64,000 bases of DNA, taken from NCBI GenBank assembly GCA_029959295.1, contig JASCOH010000004.1, positions 124,001-188,000 on the forward strand, read 5' to 3'. Source of the stretch: Flavobacteriaceae bacterium PS02334 (GTDB lineage: Bacteria > Bacteroidota > Bacteroidia > Flavobacteriales > Flavobacteriaceae). Below are positions 42,155-50,547 of this stretch, piece after piece (position 1 is the stretch's first letter; each line of letters starts with the position of its first letter). The notes below the pieces were generated by a model. It was not told where the DNA came from and did not search any database. It saw only the letters and a program-made list of their open reading frames with translations. Both the position numbers and the translations under genes were made by a program.

Positions 42155-43096
42155 TTAGACGTTTTTCTCTTCTCCCCAAGAGGCCAGTTCTTCTGCAGAC
42201 CACAATTCTGGAAAAAATATCCTTCTTTGGTATTTAGGATGCATATATTTTTTCCAGTCGCTTCCTCCAGTGGCTTCTCCGTCACCTTTTCCGCTTCCGT
42301 CAATATATTTTTTTGCAGTATTTAAATGTTGCATTACCCAAGTGATATTTACCGTGTGATCATAATGGCGCATGGCTTTTACCAAATCAGCATCTTTTTG
42401 ATCTTCTTCAGGCAATTCTTTGAATTTTTGCCAGACGTTTATGGTATTATACTCTTCCATATAACTCAAAAACTGCGGTTTATATTTTCTTTCGAATTCT
42501 TTTAACAGATATGATTTTTCTCCAGTGTGGTAATCTTTGCCGGCGGCTTGCCAATAAAGGTGCTCCAAAGCATGCTCATAAGGCGTATTTCTGTCAATTG
42601 TTTTACGAAATCTGTAGTCAATCAAATTGATCAAATCGGTAGAACAAAATTCAATCAGGCGATATTGCGCACTTTGAAATCCGCTTGCTGGCGTCAAAGT
42701 ATTTCTGAATTTCATGTATTGCTCAATGTCCATTCCGTCGCCCATAATGCTGAAAGAAGTCGTCAACATGTCGAAATAACGGCTGATTCGCATCAATTTT
42801 TCAGTAAAATAAGCGGTTTCTGGTTTTGAAGTATGGCAAAGCTGTTCCATTTCCCACAAAATCATCTTGAACAGCAATTCATTTACCTGATGATACATTA
42901 TAAAGACCATCTCATCTGGCAAAACCGTTCTCTGGATTTGCAGATTTAGCAAAGCATCCGTTTGGATATAATCCCAATAAGTTATTGGTTTTGACCAAAG
43001 CAATCCTTCGAGGTGGGTTTCTGTTTTTTGATTTATTGCCTGAAATTTATCTTCAAGCTGCGCGAGCTGATTTTGAATATTGGGGGTAATGTCCAT
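42155..43096 (-). CDS. tryptophan 2,3-dioxygenase
   Basis: TDO opens the indole ring of L-tryptophan to N-formylkynurenine, the first step of the kynurenine route. The 313-residue haem protein shows FIMYHQVNELLFKMILWEM (substrate-binding His near 75), RFRNTLTPASGFQSAQYR-like segments with the Arg and Ser of the active site, HTVNITWVMQHLNTAKKYI (haem His near 263) and GEATGGSDWKKYMHPKYQ. It directly abuts the DUF3108 gene (no gap) and precedes the M23 gene. Together with hppD and hmgA 2 kb away it suggests a locus for aromatic amino acid breakdown. Confidence 0.95.
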   Translation of the reverse strand: MDITPNIQNQLAQLEDKFQAINQKTETHLEGLLWSKPITYWDYIQTDALLNLQIQRTVLPDEMVFIMYHQVNELLFKMILWEMEQLCHTSKPETAYFTEKLMRISRYFDMLTTSFSIMGDGMDIEQYMKFRNTLTPASGFQSAQYRLIEFCSTDLINLIDYRFRKTIDRNTPYEHALEHLYWQAAGKDYHTGEKSYLLKEFERKYKPQFLSYMEEYNTINVWQKFKELPEEDQKDADLVKAMRHYDHTVNITWVMQHLNTAKKYIDGSGKGDGEATGGSDWKKYMHPKYQRRIFFPELWSAEELASWGEEKNV

Positions 43097-43870
43097 TTAT
43101 TTATCTACTATAATTTTAAAAGGATATTTTAATCCTTTATAACCTTCCAAATCGGCTTTTAGTGACCCAACGGCCAAACTTGCCTTAATTCGCAAAGGAA
43201 TCTTATTGTCATCGTCTGAAATCCAGACAGTTAAACTTTCTTCTTCTTTAAAAACACGACCTGCCTGCACATAAGGCCTAAAGATCATTGAATTTACTTT
43301 TCCAAATTTAGTGGATAAAACCTCCCTACCCATGAATTTTAACTTAAACTTTGTCGTTTCATCGTCAAAAAACATATCAATGGCAATTGATTCTCCAACT
43401 TTCAGCTTGTCAATATTGGGATGATTCCTCAAATAATAAAAAGCGGAAACGATATCCTGCACATTTTCTGGTACGGAAATCGTTTTCTCTGTATTTTTTT
43501 TATAATCTTTTACCAAAACGGTATTTGAAGACTGATTAAAAAATCCTTCTTGATTTTTTTTATAGCCGCCTTCGTCAATTTTACGAACATATTGATAGGG
43601 TTGTCCCGTCTTTTTATCAAAATAACTCTGGTAATCGTCATTGACTTTAAAGAAAAATTTGGTCATTCCGGTTGTGTATCCATTCCCCACAACGTGGAAA
43701 ACTTTTTTACCGCTTTTAGTAGCTTCTTTTACTTCTAAAGTGGCGTAACCAGCGTTTACAAGTCCGTAATGAATTCTAAATTTAAACCATTCACCAACGT
43801 CAAACGCTTTTTCAGTCTGTGCCTGAAGCGTCACAGTTGCAAGTAACAATAGTATGACAATCTTTTTCAT
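43097..43870 (-). CDS. DUF3108 family exported protein
   Basis: A 257-residue periplasmic or outer-membrane-associated protein with signal peptide (MKKIVILLLLATVTLQAQ). The mature part matches the DUF3108 pattern: VGEWFKFRIHYGLVNAGYATL at the N-terminus, a central FYYLRN motif, and WISDDDNKIPLRIKASLAVGSLKADL near the C-terminus. It is predicted to be beta-rich. The function is unknown; in Bacteroidota it often lies near tdo or M23 peptidase genes. It is first of the DUF3108-tdo-M23 operon with a consensus promoter at 43916-43946. Confidence 0.88.
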   Translation of the reverse strand: MKKIVILLLLATVTLQAQTEKAFDVGEWFKFRIHYGLVNAGYATLEVKEATKSGKKVFHVVGNGYTTGMTKFFFKVNDDYQSYFDKKTGQPYQYVRKIDEGGYKKNQEGFFNQSSNTVLVKDYKKNTEKTISVPENVQDIVSAFYYLRNHPNIDKLKVGESIAIDMFFDDETTKFKLKFMGREVLSTKFGKVNSMIFRPYVQAGRVFKEEESLTVWISDDDNKIPLRIKASLAVGSLKADLEGYKGLKYPFKIIVDK

Positions 43871-43915
43871 AAATTTATTTTAGTTCTTTTACAACTGAAT
43901 ATACAAATTTTATTC

Positions 43916-43946
43916 CAAATGTACCAAAACAAAAAAACCCAGTCAA
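43916..43946 (-). promoter_or_regulatory. consensus promoter of the DUF3108-tdo-M23 operon
   Basis: The minus strand reads TTG (43946-43944), 20 bases, TACATTTG (43923-43916). It overlaps the terminator hairpin at 43931-43963, so transcripts arriving from the right should end where this promoter starts. Confidence 0.75.
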
Positions 43947-44041
43947 AAAATGACTGAGTTTTTATGCTATTAACCAACCAAAAAACTATAAATTATGAAA
44001 ATTTACATAAAAATCGAAGGAAACCACTCCTTCTCTTTTTG
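43931..44041 (-). ncRNA. candidate ~110-nt small RNA
   Basis: A consensus promoter at 44048-44077 would start a leftward transcript near 44041. A hairpin with T-run at 43963-43931 (CAGTCA/TGACTG plus A/T pairs) would end it. The transcript holds a perfect 6-bp hairpin GAAGGA-N6-TCCTTC near its 5' end (44033-44016) and no plausible leftward ORF. The next gene has its own promoter past the terminator. I do not recognise a known RNA family. A 22-codon frame exists on the opposite strand and is probably chance. Confidence 0.45.
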
Positions 44042-44047
44042 CGGGTG

Positions 44048-44077
44048 CAAAGGTATATATTAATTACATTATTACAA
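44048..44077 (-). promoter_or_regulatory. consensus promoter with no gene of its own (candidate sRNA)
   Basis: The minus strand reads TTG (44077-44075), 19 bases, TACCTTTG (44055-44048), followed by CACCCGC, very like the yceD promoter start. No open reading frame begins downstream before the terminator at 43963. Confidence 0.7.
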
Positions 44078-44164
44078 TGAAAAAATTTACTTTAACACTA
44101 AATTAGCAAAAAATACCCTTCTGTGAGGTTGATTTTTAAATTATTCTTAGTTTTTTAATCAATC

Positions 44165-45325
44165 TTATAACGTTCCGCGTTTTTCTTGCTCTCTTTCAAT
44201 TGATTCAAAAAGCGCTTTAAAGTTGCCTGCTCCAAATCCTCTTGCGCCCATTCTTTGAATTACTTCAAAAAATAATGTCGGACGGTCTTCAACTGGTTTT
44301 GTAAAGATTTGCAATAAATATCCTTCTTCATCGGCATCAATCATGATTCCTAATTTCTGAAGTTCATTGATATCTTCTTTAAATTTATCCATGTGATCTT
44401 TCAATCTTTCTGGAATTCCGTCATAATAAGCTTGCGGAGGCGTGCTTAAAAATTCTACGCCGCGAGATTTCATATCGGCAACAGTTGTCAAGATATCGTC
44501 AGTTGCAACCGCAATATGCTGAATTCCACTACCTTCGTAGAAATCTAAATACTCTTCAATTTGAGAGCGTTTTTTTCCTTCAGCTGGTTCATTGATTGGA
44601 AATTTAATACGGCCGTTTCCGTTTGACATTACTTTTGACATCAATGCAGAATATTCGGTATTGATCTGCTTGTCGTCAAAAGAAAGGAAATTCACAAATC
44701 CCATCACGTCTTCATACCATTTTACCCACGTATTCATTTGGTTCCAACCCACGTTTCCAACCATGTGATCGATATATTTCAATCCAACTGGCGCTGGCTT
44801 GTAGTCAGATTCCCAAGCTTTATAGCCTGGCAAAAATGCTCCGGTATAATTTTTACGCTCTACAAACATGTGAACGGTTTCGCCATAAGTATAGATTCCA
44901 GCACGAACTACTTCTCCGAATTCATCTTTTTCAACAGTCGGTTGCATGAAAGGTTTTGCACCACGTTTAACTGTTTCTTCAAAAGCAGAACGAGCATCTT
45001 CCACCCAAAGTGCGGCAATTTTCACGCCATCACCATGTTTTTTTACGTGTTCTCCAATTGGTGAATCGCTGTTTAAAGCTGTTGTCAAAACCAAACGAAT
45101 TTTGTCTTGTTTCAAAACATAAGACGCTCTGTCGCGAACTCCAGTTTCCAATCCTGAATAAGCCAGTGACTGAAATCCGAAAGCTGTTTTGTAAAAATGC
45201 GCTGCTTGTTTTGCATTTCCTACGTAAAATTCTACGTAGTCTGTTCCTAAAAGAGGCAAGAAATCTTGTGCTCCTTCAAATATTTTTTCTAATCCGTATT
45301 CTACTGATTTAAATTCTTTTGACAT
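44165..45325 (-). CDS. hppD: 4-hydroxyphenylpyruvate dioxygenase
   Basis: HppD turns 4-hydroxyphenylpyruvate into homogentisate in tyrosine catabolism. At 386 residues it is full length with two vicinal-oxygen-chelate halves. Iron ligands are in IDHMVGNVG (near 187), GIQHIAVATDDI (near 269) and the Glu of TLFFEVIQRMG (near 350); the C-terminal helix GFGAGNFKALFESIEREQ gates the active site. hmgA lies 73 bp upstream on the same strand, so the next enzyme of the pathway is encoded just before it. A perfect inverted repeat sits in its leader. Confidence 0.96.
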   Translation of the reverse strand: MSKEFKSVEYGLEKIFEGAQDFLPLLGTDYVEFYVGNAKQAAHFYKTAFGFQSLAYSGLETGVRDRASYVLKQDKIRLVLTTALNSDSPIGEHVKKHGDGVKIAALWVEDARSAFEETVKRGAKPFMQPTVEKDEFGEVVRAGIYTYGETVHMFVERKNYTGAFLPGYKAWESDYKPAPVGLKYIDHMVGNVGWNQMNTWVKWYEDVMGFVNFLSFDDKQINTEYSALMSKVMSNGNGRIKFPINEPAEGKKRSQIEEYLDFYEGSGIQHIAVATDDILTTVADMKSRGVEFLSTPPQAYYDGIPERLKDHMDKFKEDINELQKLGIMIDADEEGYLLQIFTKPVEDRPTLFFEVIQRMGARGFGAGNFKALFESIEREQEKRGTL

Positions 45326-45341
45326 AATATTGTTAGTTTTT

Positions 45342-45365
45342 GAATTGAAATGTAAACTTCAATTC
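45342..45365. promoter_or_regulatory. perfect inverted repeat before hppD, candidate operator
   Basis: GAATTGAA (45342-45349) and TTCAATTC (45358-45365) are exact reverse complements separated by 8 bases, ending 16 bp before the hppD start codon. No T-run follows. TACATTTC within it is one mismatch from a -7 box, so a bound protein would cover a possible promoter. Confidence 0.45.
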
Positions 45366-45398
45366 GAATGTTTTTTGTTTCTTTAAATGTAGCTCTCG

Positions 45399-46556
45399 CT
45401 ATTCCACCCACGATTTATAATACTGTCCATCATCCAATCCCATCGCTTCTTCAGTTACCATCAAAGGACGGAAGGTATCAACCATTACCGCTAATTCTTC
45501 AGTAATTGTCTTGCCGATACTTCTTTCCATCGCGCCAGGAGCTGGCCCGTGGGGAATTCCTTTTGGATGTAAAGTGATATGACCTTGCTCGATGTTATTT
45601 CTCGACATAAAATCGCCGTCAACATAATACAAAACCTCATCGCTATCGATGTTGCTGTGATTGTATGGCGCTGGAATTGACTTCGGATGATAATCATAAA
45701 GCCTTGGACAGAATGAACATACGACAAAAGTCGAAGTCTCAAATGTTTGGTGAACCGGAGGCGGTTGGTGCACTCTTCCTGTTATCGGCTCAAAATTATG
45801 AATTGAAAATCCGTAAGGGAAATTATATCCGTCCCAACCCACAACGTCAAAAGGATGCGTGGCATAAACCACTTCGTGCATCATTCCTTCTTTTTTTATT
45901 TTTATTGTAAAATCGCCTTTTTCGTCGAAAGTTTCCAATTCGGTAGGCAATTTAAAATCACGCTCGCAAAACGGAGAGTGCTCTAAATGCTGGCCTGATT
46001 CGTTTTTATAACGCTTTGGAGTATAAAACGGAGCGAAAGATTCTACATAAAACAAACGGTTCTCTTCAGTATCGAAATCAATTTGGTAGATAATTCCTCT
46101 TGGAATAATTAGATAATCTCCATACTCAAAAGGAATATTTCCCATCATCGTGCGAAGCGTTCCAGTTCCTTTGTGGATGAAAATCATTTCATCGGCATCG
46201 GCATTTTTATAGAAATAATCACGTAATGATTTTTGTGGCGCTGCCAATCCGATTGTGCAATCTTTGTTGACCAGCATTGCTTTTCGGCTGTCTAAAAAAT
46301 CAGCTTCTGGTTTTAATTCAAAACCTTTTAGCAATAATGATTTTATATTTTTTCCGATGGCAATTTTCGGTTCGACTGAATAAGATGCTTTAATTTCTTT
46401 AACCTGAGTTGGCCTGTGAACGTGATAAAGCAACGAAGAATGCCCGTGGAAACCTTCAGTTCCAAAGAGCTGTTCGTAGTACAATCCGCCGTTTGGTTTT
46501 TCGAACTGCGTATGTCGTTTTTGAGGAAATTTTCCCAATTTATGATATAGTGGCAT
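45399..46556 (-). CDS. hmgA: homogentisate 1,2-dioxygenase
   Basis: HmgA opens the ring of homogentisate to maleylacetoacetate, the step after HppD. The 385-residue cupin-type protein carries iron ligands in the C-terminal half: YNHSNIDSDEVLYYVDGDFM (His and Glu) and ITLHPKGIPHGPAPG (His residues). GLLYHVHRPTQ-like SLLYHVHRPTQ near residue 42 and NFPYGFSIHNFEP are typical. It is first in a two-gene unit with hppD. Later enzymes of the pathway (maleylacetoacetate isomerase, fumarylacetoacetase) are not in the window. Confidence 0.95.
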   Translation of the reverse strand: MPLYHKLGKFPQKRHTQFEKPNGGLYYEQLFGTEGFHGHSSLLYHVHRPTQVKEIKASYSVEPKIAIGKNIKSLLLKGFELKPEADFLDSRKAMLVNKDCTIGLAAPQKSLRDYFYKNADADEMIFIHKGTGTLRTMMGNIPFEYGDYLIIPRGIIYQIDFDTEENRLFYVESFAPFYTPKRYKNESGQHLEHSPFCERDFKLPTELETFDEKGDFTIKIKKEGMMHEVVYATHPFDVVGWDGYNFPYGFSIHNFEPITGRVHQPPPVHQTFETSTFVVCSFCPRLYDYHPKSIPAPYNHSNIDSDEVLYYVDGDFMSRNNIEQGHITLHPKGIPHGPAPGAMERSIGKTITEELAVMVDTFRPLMVTEEAMGLDDGQYYKSWVE

Positions 46557-46740
46557 TTTTGATGATTTTAGATTTATGATTTAAGACTCATTACTATAAA
46601 ATCAATTGCAATCATTCTGGGTTTCTTTTAATGAGAAACTTTAGGTGCGCTAGTAAATCTTTCCAACTTGCATTCATAGTCACAAATATCGTAAAAATTA
46701 ATTTTTTTGGTGGTATTATTATGAAATATTTATTGAAACG

Positions 46741-46777
46741 AAAAAGGCGCTAACAATTTAATTATTAGCGCCTTTTT
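46741..46777 (-). terminator. terminator of the amino acid permease gene
   Basis: AAAAAGGCGCTAA and TTAGCGCCTTTTT are exact 13-bp arms around an 11-base loop, 16 bp after the permease stop codon. Confidence 0.9.
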
Positions 46778-46792
46778 ATATTTTATTAAAAA

Positions 46793-48238
46793 CTATTCCG
46801 TTTTATTCAATTTTGATTTGTTTTTACCATAAGCGAAATAAATAGATACTCCGATAGCCATCCAAATTAAAAGTCTCCACCAGCTTTCCAAAGGAAGCGA
46901 ATACATCAAATAAAAGCATACAGCGATTCCTGCAATCGGCACAAAAGGAACAAGTGGCGCTCTAAAAGACCTTACCGCATCTGGCATTTTTTTGCGCATT
47001 ATCAAGATTCCAAGACAAACAAGAGAAAATGCAAATAAAGTTCCGATGCTTACCATATGCCCTAAATCTTTGATCGGCACAAAGCCTGCAAAAATGCTTA
47101 CAAAAACCATAAAGAAGATATTTGTTTTCCATGGTGTTCTGAATTTGTGGTGAATGTCTCCAAAAAATCTTGGCAGAAGTCCGTCTTTACTCATCGAATA
47201 AAAAACACGGCTTTGCCCCATCAACATTACCAAAATCACTGAAGTATATCCTGCCAAAATCGCAACGATAAGTCCGGTTTGCAAAAATGTATATCCTGTT
47301 ACTGCAAATGCTGTCGCCGCCGGAGATGCATCACCTTTAAATGCTGTGTAAGGAACCAAACCAGTCATCACATAAGAGAAAAGCACATATAAAACCGTGC
47401 AAATAGCTAATGATCCTAAAATTCCAATTGGCATGCCTTTCTGCGGATTTTTTGCTTCTTGCGCAGCAGTAGAAACGGCGTCAAAACCAATGAAGGCAAA
47501 AAATACTAAGCCTGCCCCGGCTGCAATTCCAGAAACCCCTCCAAATTCAGCCACTTTTTTTCCTGTTGCAGCATCAATATGTTCAGGAACATAGTCAGGA
47601 ATATAAGGAACGTGAAAATCTGGATTGATATATTGCCAGCCTAAAACTATGAAGATGATAACGACAATTAATTTCATTACCACTAAAATATTATTTACAA
47701 ATGCAGATTCTTTTGTTCCTCTAATTAATAGAAGCGACAAAAGACATACAATAAAAATTGCTGGCAAGTTGATTAAGCCACCTTCTGCCGGAGCACTTGA
47801 AAATTCAGGCGGAATGGTTATGTCAAATTGCAATAATAATTTATTTAAATAAGAACCCCAGCTAACACCAACCGTTGCGGCACCTAAAGCATATTCTAAA
47901 ACTAAATCCCAGCCAATGATCCAGGCTACAAATTCTCCCATCGTGGCATAAGAATAAGTATAAGCACTACCTGCAACTGGAATCATCGATGCAAATTCTG
48001 CGTAGCACAAGCCTGCAAAACCACAACCAACGGCTGCCAAAACAAATGATAAAGTTACGGCCGGACCAGCGTGATCTGCAGCTGCGATTCCGGTTAATGA
48101 AAATAATCCTGCTCCAATAATAGCTCCGATTCCCAATGCTACTAAAGCTCTTGAAGACAAGGTTCTTTTTAAACCTTTTTCATCTTCTGACGCTTCGTTC
48201 ATTAAGATCGCTAATGATTTTCTTCTCCAAATAGACAT
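46793..48238 (-). CDS. APC-family amino acid permease (cationic amino acid type)
   Basis: A 481-residue inner-membrane transporter with about 12-14 helices. GIGAIIGAGLFSLTGIAAADHAGPA (near 36-60) contains the GxG substrate motif of helix 1; YAEFASMIPVAGSAYTYSYATMGE follows in helices 2-3, and FFAFIGFDAVSTAAQEAKNPQKGMP is the helix 6-7 consensus. The pattern matches the cationic amino acid transporter (CAT/YfnA-like) group. Its place after hmgA-hppD hints at uptake of amino acids for breakdown, which is inference. A TATATTTG -7 box lies at 48276-48269. A terminator follows. Confidence 0.92.
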   Translation of the reverse strand: MSIWRRKSLAILMNEASEDEKGLKRTLSSRALVALGIGAIIGAGLFSLTGIAAADHAGPAVTLSFVLAAVGCGFAGLCYAEFASMIPVAGSAYTYSYATMGEFVAWIIGWDLVLEYALGAATVGVSWGSYLNKLLLQFDITIPPEFSSAPAEGGLINLPAIFIVCLLSLLLIRGTKESAFVNNILVVMKLIVVIIFIVLGWQYINPDFHVPYIPDYVPEHIDAATGKKVAEFGGVSGIAAGAGLVFFAFIGFDAVSTAAQEAKNPQKGMPIGILGSLAICTVLYVLFSYVMTGLVPYTAFKGDASPAATAFAVTGYTFLQTGLIVAILAGYTSVILVMLMGQSRVFYSMSKDGLLPRFFGDIHHKFRTPWKTNIFFMVFVSIFAGFVPIKDLGHMVSIGTLFAFSLVCLGILIMRKKMPDAVRSFRAPLVPFVPIAGIAVCFYLMYSLPLESWWRLLIWMAIGVSIYFAYGKNKSKLNKTE

Positions 48239-48333
48239 AAATTTGCTTCTTTAATTGTTTTATGGCTTCAAATATAGTTTTTTTAAAGAATAATTAACAG
48301 AAAAAATTAAGGTTTAATATTTTCAGAAAGGAA

Positions 48334-50538
48334 TTAAAACCAGAATCCGATGCTGAACCAAGTGAAGTGATCTCCAGTTTCTGGCGACCAAGAATGTTTT
48401 AACTCTACAGGACCGACCACAGTTTCAAGTCCATAACCAAAGGCATATCCTGAGAAATTTGGACGTTCATACCATTGGTCTGAATCAAATATCTTGGCTC
48501 CGATATTGGCATAGTTTGCAGTAAAATTGATGTGGTTTTTACGGAAAATTTCATAATCTAATGTTCCGGAACCTTTGATATAGCTGTTTCCGGAAAGGCT
48601 TACGAAGTCATAGCCATAAAATTGCTTGAAATTATTGATCATATTAAAACCATAACCGCCCAAGACAAAATCGAAGAATTTGATAGTCTGTTCGCCAATC
48701 GTAAATCCGGCTTCAGATTCTAATTTCACGGTAAGCTTATTGAAAAAAGTCTTGGCATAGCCCAATTCTCCTTTTATGATAGAAAATCGCTCAAAGGTAT
48801 TGGTGTAATCAGAAGAATAAAGCAAAGTCTGAACATCTCCGCAAAATAAAACGCCTTCTTTTGGAAAATATTTTTTATCGTAAGAATCATATTTCAAGTA
48901 GGCAAAAGCACTTACATAATCGCTGTTTTCTAAAACAGGATTCGTATTTTGAAGCGTGCTTGTCTTGATTTTCAAATGCTTGTATTCCAAGCTTCCCCCA
49001 ATCAGGAATTTCTGTGCAAAAATCGTCTGGAAATAAATCTGGTTTGAAAAATCGGTATAGTCGATATTGATCGAATTAAGTCCGAATAAATTTAATAAAT
49101 CGCCGTCACTGAAATCGGTCAAGACATTTCTGTTGAAAGTATTAAATCTTGATTTTATTCCATAACTCCAATAAAATCCGTTGTCGACATAATAATCTAA
49201 GTAATATCTGAAATTATCTCCGAGCCCGATATCCGCTGAAATCACATCATTTTTGAAGAAAAGTTTCTTCTGCGTAGCATTTAACAAAACGGCGCTTTTA
49301 TACAATCCGTCATAATGAATTCCGAATTTCAGGTAAGTTTTCGTCGGATTTTCGATAAGATTCATCTGCAAGACGTCATCTTCACCCGATTTTATGAAAG
49401 AGTAGCTAATACTGCTGAAATTTTGGGTCGCGCTCAAGGTATTTATGCCCTTGTCAAGATCTTCATAAGCGATTTTTGTTCCCGCTTTAAAGCCAAGCTT
49501 CCCGATTACATAAGACCTAGTATAATTTTCTAAAGGCGTAATTCTTATTTCGCTGATTTGAAGACTGTCTTTTCCTGGCGACAAAGTGCTCAGCGGATTT
49601 CGCTTGTATTTATCTCCAAATTTCTGCAGTTTTTCGATAACTTTTCTTGCGGCTTCTTCGCCTCTTTTGATAATTTCGCCGCCTTGGTCAAAAGAAATTA
49701 CGTTAAAACCTTCAATGTCTGGCTTGATATAAATATCGGTCGCATTGATGTTTCTAGGCATTTTTTGGATCATCTGCATATTGGTAATCTGAACCAAAAT
49801 TTTAGTTGCGTCGCTCAAGCCTTTTCTATCCTTAAATCCGTCTTGAACGTCAACACCAATAATAATATCAGCGCCAAGGTTTTTTACTTCCTGAATCGGA
49901 TAATTATTCACAACGCCGCCGTCAATCAACAGTTTTCCGTCAATTTCAACAGGCATATACAGCGACGGAAATGCCGCGCTCGCAACAATCGCTTGAGGCA
50001 GAGAACCCTTGTTGAGCAAAACCTGCTGGCCTGTTTCAATGTCTGTCGCAATGCACAAAAACGGAATCGGCAAATCATTAAAATCTTTGACATGCCTGAC
50101 ATTGTGCGTTAATTTGCTGATTAAATTGTAGTTGTAAAGTCCTTTTGAAAGTGCTCTCGGAATTCCGATTCTCATTTTATTAAAAGGAAGAGAAAGTGCA
50201 TAAAGTTCGTCGTTTCTCTTTTCGTAGAAATTTTTAGAAGACCTTGGAATATAATCCTGAATCAGCGCGTCATAATCTGTAGTTTTAAAAATAGAATCGA
50301 TTTGGTAAGCTTTATATCCGGAAGCATAAAGGCCGCCGATAATCGCGCCCATACTGGTTCCCCCGATATAAGAAACCTCAATTCCCTCTTCTTCTAAAAC
50401 TTTTAAAACACCAATGTGTGCCAATCCTTTTGCACCGCCACCACTCAAAACTAACCCGATTTTAGGTTTTTTCTGCACTTGCGCATACGTCGCTGAAACC
50501 GAGAAAAGGATCAACAATATAAGAGCAAATTTTTTCAT
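48334..50538 (-). CDS. patatin-like phospholipase fused to an outer-membrane barrel
   Basis: A 734-residue PlpD-type protein. After the signal peptide (MKKFALILLILFSVSATYAQ) comes a patatin domain (about 28-230) with the oxyanion loop GLVLSGGGAKGLAHIGVL, nucleophile GGTSMGAI and catalytic Asp in LLIDGGVVNNYP. A POTRA-like domain (about 335-410, ISEIRITPLENYTRSYVIGKLGFKAG) and a 16-strand BamA-type barrel (about 430-734, ending FTWFSIGFWF) follow. It is probably a type Vd autotransporter or surface-anchored lipase. It starts 9 bp after uvrC and so is likely cotranscribed with it. Confidence 0.93.
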   Translation of the reverse strand: MKKFALILLILFSVSATYAQVQKKPKIGLVLSGGGAKGLAHIGVLKVLEEEGIEVSYIGGTSMGAIIGGLYASGYKAYQIDSIFKTTDYDALIQDYIPRSSKNFYEKRNDELYALSLPFNKMRIGIPRALSKGLYNYNLISKLTHNVRHVKDFNDLPIPFLCIATDIETGQQVLLNKGSLPQAIVASAAFPSLYMPVEIDGKLLIDGGVVNNYPIQEVKNLGADIIIGVDVQDGFKDRKGLSDATKILVQITNMQMIQKMPRNINATDIYIKPDIEGFNVISFDQGGEIIKRGEEAARKVIEKLQKFGDKYKRNPLSTLSPGKDSLQISEIRITPLENYTRSYVIGKLGFKAGTKIAYEDLDKGINTLSATQNFSSISYSFIKSGEDDVLQMNLIENPTKTYLKFGIHYDGLYKSAVLLNATQKKLFFKNDVISADIGLGDNFRYYLDYYVDNGFYWSYGIKSRFNTFNRNVLTDFSDGDLLNLFGLNSINIDYTDFSNQIYFQTIFAQKFLIGGSLEYKHLKIKTSTLQNTNPVLENSDYVSAFAYLKYDSYDKKYFPKEGVLFCGDVQTLLYSSDYTNTFERFSIIKGELGYAKTFFNKLTVKLESEAGFTIGEQTIKFFDFVLGGYGFNMINNFKQFYGYDFVSLSGNSYIKGSGTLDYEIFRKNHINFTANYANIGAKIFDSDQWYERPNFSGYAFGYGLETVVGPVELKHSWSPETGDHFTWFSIGFWF

Positions 50539-50547
50539 AAAAATAAA

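Noticed and set aside
44006-44071. 22-codon frame on the plus strand (MKIYIKIEG...)
   Set aside because: Short, no homologue known to me, and it overlaps the candidate small RNA on the other strand; chance is likelier.
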